A stretch of DNA of 9,286 nucleotides from an uncultured Bacillota bacterium. GTDB lineage: Bacteria; Bacillota; Clostridia; Peptostreptococcales; Anaerovoracaceae. Below the pieces are notes generated by a model, which was not told where the DNA came from, ran no database searches, and saw only the letters and a list, made by a program, of their open reading frames with translations. Below are positions 7,423-9,286 of this stretch, in pieces (positions within the stretch are counted from its first letter, which is position 1; each line of letters begins with the position of its first letter). Made by a program: the position numbers and the translations under genes. Location: positions 1-9,286 of the forward strand of contig CAMOZS010000055.1 in the NCBI GenBank assembly GCA_946631075.1. The letters run 5' to 3'.

Positions 7423-7462
7423 CGAAGCAGAAAGAGAATCACGAAAGAGAGCACTGATTGAA

Positions 7463-9286
7463 ATGAAGCCAGCAGATAAACAGACAGCACTGAAGAATAT
7501 GATGAAAACCGATCCGGCATCCTTTGATTTCGAGAAGTGGGAAAAATGCATGACCGAAGTCCTGGAGGAGAGTCCGGATCTTCTTCTGACCGAAAGCGAC
7601 AAGCAGGGCGAGCCTGCCCTTCGGGCGGAGATCTCCCGCTACCTGTACCGTTCCCGGGGAGTCGTCTGCACGCCTCAGCAGGTCATCGTCAGCGCCGGAG
7701 TACAGCAGCTGGTCAACCATCTGGCCAAGATTCTCAAGCTGATGGATATCGAGCACGTCTGCACAGAAGACCCCGGCTATACTCCGGTACGGAGCATCTT
7801 CCGCGACTGGGGTTTCAGCATCAGCAATGTCCCCGTCAAAGAGGACGGCATTGCCATCGAAAAGCTTCCTACCAATATCCGCACTGCCGCTTATGTCTGT
7901 CCCCAGAATCAGTTCCCTACCGGCGCCGTTATGCCGGAAGGACACCGCCAGCTTTTGCTTGAGTGGGCGGAGGAGAACGACAGTCTGGTGATCGAAGACG
8001 ACTATAACAGCGTCCTGATCGGATCTGATCAGCCGGCGCCGGCCCTGCAGGGTCTGGACAGCGGCCGCCGTGTCGTGTATATGAGCACCTTCAGCCCGAC
8101 CCTCTTCCCCGCGGTGAGGATCAGTTATATGGTGCTCCCTCAACCAATGGCCGAGCTCTTTGATTCGATCAAGGATGAGTATGATCAGACCTGCTCGAAG
8201 ACGGAGCAGCTGACCCTGGCCCGGTTCATGAGCGAGGGCTGGTATCAGCAGAATCTGGAACGGGTCCGGGAGCTTTATTCCCGGAAGCTGCGGTCCGCCC
8301 TTGACGCGATCAGCGAGTACGGCAGCGAGGGCAATTTTATCAGCGTTGAAAACACACGGTCCGGGGTCAATATCATTCTTAAGATCGATACCCACGCCCG
8401 GGTGATCAGCGAGGGAACTTCCGGCAGCGAGCGAACGGTCGAGATCCGCAGGGAAATGACCGGCCGTCTGATCCGGGCCGCGGGAGCACTGGGCATCAAG
8501 GTCCGTGACGTCAGCCAGCTCAGCAGCAACGGCCAGATCTACCTGATCCTTTCCTATGATCAGATCCCCCTGGATGAGATCTCCGGGAGCATCCGGGACC
8601 TGATCCAGGTCTTCCGGTCCGAGATCCTCAAGGGCGGTCTGGACATCCCCTGTGTTTACGAGGTCATCCGTCTCACCGACGGCAGGCCCCAGTTTTTGCC
8701 GGAGCATTTCGCCCGGCTCGAGAATTCCCTCGGGAGCATCGGGATGGCAGTGCCCTTCTCTGCGCAAAGGCTGGAGTCAGGCATCCGCGCTCTGGCTGAG
8801 GAAGGACACATCCTGGACCATAATCTCAAGCTGGAAGTGGATATCAGCGGCCACGGAGTCCTGTATCTGAATCCTACTCACTATCCTTCCGCCGAACAGT
8901 ACGAGCGGGGCGTTGCCACGGACCTGTTCTACGGAGAGCGCAAGAATCCCAACATCAAAATGATGGACCAGGCCCTGCGGGACGCTACGGACCAGGCTAT
9001 CCGTGAACACCATCTGTACGAGGTGATCCTGGTGGACCGGGACGGACAGATCACCGAGGGCAGCCGTTCCAATGTTTTCTTCATTCGCGGCGGCGAGGTA
9101 TTCACTTCACCCCTCCATCAGGTCCTGCCGGGCGTCACCCGGGGGAAGATCGTCGAGATCCTGCAGTCGAGGAATGTTCCTGTCCATGAGGAAGCCATTC
9201 CGGCATCGGAGATCGGTACATTCGACGCCGCCTTCATCAGCGGCACATCTCCCAAGGTCCTGCCCATCGCTTCGATCGGGGATCAT
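7463..9286 (+). CDS. Fused MocR-like (fold I, lysine-less) and class IV (fold IV) aminotransferase, 3' end cut off
   Basis: 608 codons are open from ATG 7463 to the window end, with no stop or frame change at the domain junction. Residues about 16-393 resemble the aminotransferase domain of MocR/GabR regulators: QGEPALRAEISRYL, SAGVQQL, EDPGY (Y106), NQFPTG, EDDYNS (D179, Y181) and TFSPTLFPAVR. In GabR the last motif is TFSK with the PLP lysine; here that position is P212, while D179, Y181 and R219 are kept. There is no winged helix: the upstream frame closes at a TAG at 7394. Residues about 397-608 are a class IV domain (YEVIRLTDGRPQFLPEHFARL, catalytic K499 in NPNIKMMDQ, E532 in ITEGSRSN, LPGVTR), resembling D-amino-acid transaminase, branched-chain transaminase or aminodeoxychorismate lyase; the substrate cannot be told. 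The probable activity is fold-IV PLP chemistry, with the first domain structural or sensory. The ribosome site is weak (AAGAGAG, 7445-7451). Perhaps 20 or so residues are missing at the C-terminus. Confidence 0.88.
   Translation, partial: MKPADKQTALKNMMKTDPASFDFEKWEKCMTEVLEESPDLLLTESDKQGEPALRAEISRYLYRSRGVVCTPQQVIVSAGVQQLVNHLAKILKLMDIEHVCTEDPGYTPVRSIFRDWGFSISNVPVKEDGIAIEKLPTNIRTAAYVCPQNQFPTGAVMPEGHRQLLLEWAEENDSLVIEDDYNSVLIGSDQPAPALQGLDSGRRVVYMSTFSPTLFPAVRISYMVLPQPMAELFDSIKDEYDQTCSKTEQLTLARFMSEGWYQQNLERVRELYSRKLRSALDAISEYGSEGNFISVENTRSGVNIILKIDTHARVISEGTSGSERTVEIRREMTGRLIRAAGALGIKVRDVSQLSSNGQIYLILSYDQIPLDEISGSIRDLIQVFRSEILKGGLDIPCVYEVIRLTDGRPQFLPEHFARLENSLGSIGMAVPFSAQRLESGIRALAEEGHILDHNLKLEVDISGHGVLYLNPTHYPSAEQYERGVATDLFYGERKNPNIKMMDQALRDATDQAIREHHLYEVILVDRDGQITEGSRSNVFFIRGGEVFTSPLHQVLPGVTRGKIVEILQSRNVPVHEEAIPASEIGTFDAAFISGTSPKVLPIASIGDH

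Noticed and set aside
8600..8700. Frameshift or two overlapping genes at the aminotransferase junction
   Set aside because: Codon-by-codon reading stays open and family-like on both sides, with no stop and no suitable internal start.
7439..8767. A 442-codon minus-strand open frame opposite the fused aminotransferase
   Set aside because: It is a shadow of the GC-biased sense gene; the sense frame carries family motifs throughout.

Overview
The window looks like a chromosomal carbohydrate-utilisation locus of a moderately GC-rich member of the Bacillota, most likely a Clostridia/Lachnospiraceae-type gut bacterium. This rests on strong AGGAGG ribosome sites, a short Gram-positive lipoprotein signal on the binding protein, a CUT1 sugar ABC transporter with no ATPase gene beside it, and a cellobiose phosphorylase that closely resembles my recollection of the Clostridium thermocellum enzyme. 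The taxonomic placement is an inference.

Layout. On the minus strand, read right to left, are a LacI-family repressor (3321-2308), a sugar-binding lipoprotein (2264-852) and a MalF-type permease (745 to beyond base 1). They are closely spaced and probably form one operon that continues to the left, likely into a second permease. On the plus strand, diverging from the repressor, are a GH94 cellobiose phosphorylase (3542-5977) and a GH1 beta-glucosidase (5993-7354), 15 bases apart. The 200-base divergent region holds a good promoter for each direction and two or three related GAAAACG-type palindromes. Two of these sit just downstream of the two predicted transcription starts, as expected if the repressor shuts off both arms.

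How it works together: the binding protein and permeases import cellobiose or short cello-oligosaccharides. The phosphorylase splits cellobiose with phosphate to glucose-1-phosphate and glucose, the beta-glucosidase hydrolyses the same or related beta-glucosides, and the LacI protein senses the sugar. The lack of PTS genes and the non-phospho type of GH1 C-terminus agree with import of unphosphorylated sugar.

At the right end (7463 to beyond 9286) is an unrelated gene and the most unusual item. It is a single reading frame joining a MocR/GabR-like fold-type I aminotransferase domain to a fold-type IV (class IV) aminotransferase domain. The first domain lacks the usual DNA-binding winged helix, and its Schiff-base lysine is replaced by proline. 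The second domain keeps its lysine and cofactor-binding motifs. I know of no characterised protein with this architecture. No RNA genes, insertion sequences or CRISPR arrays were seen.
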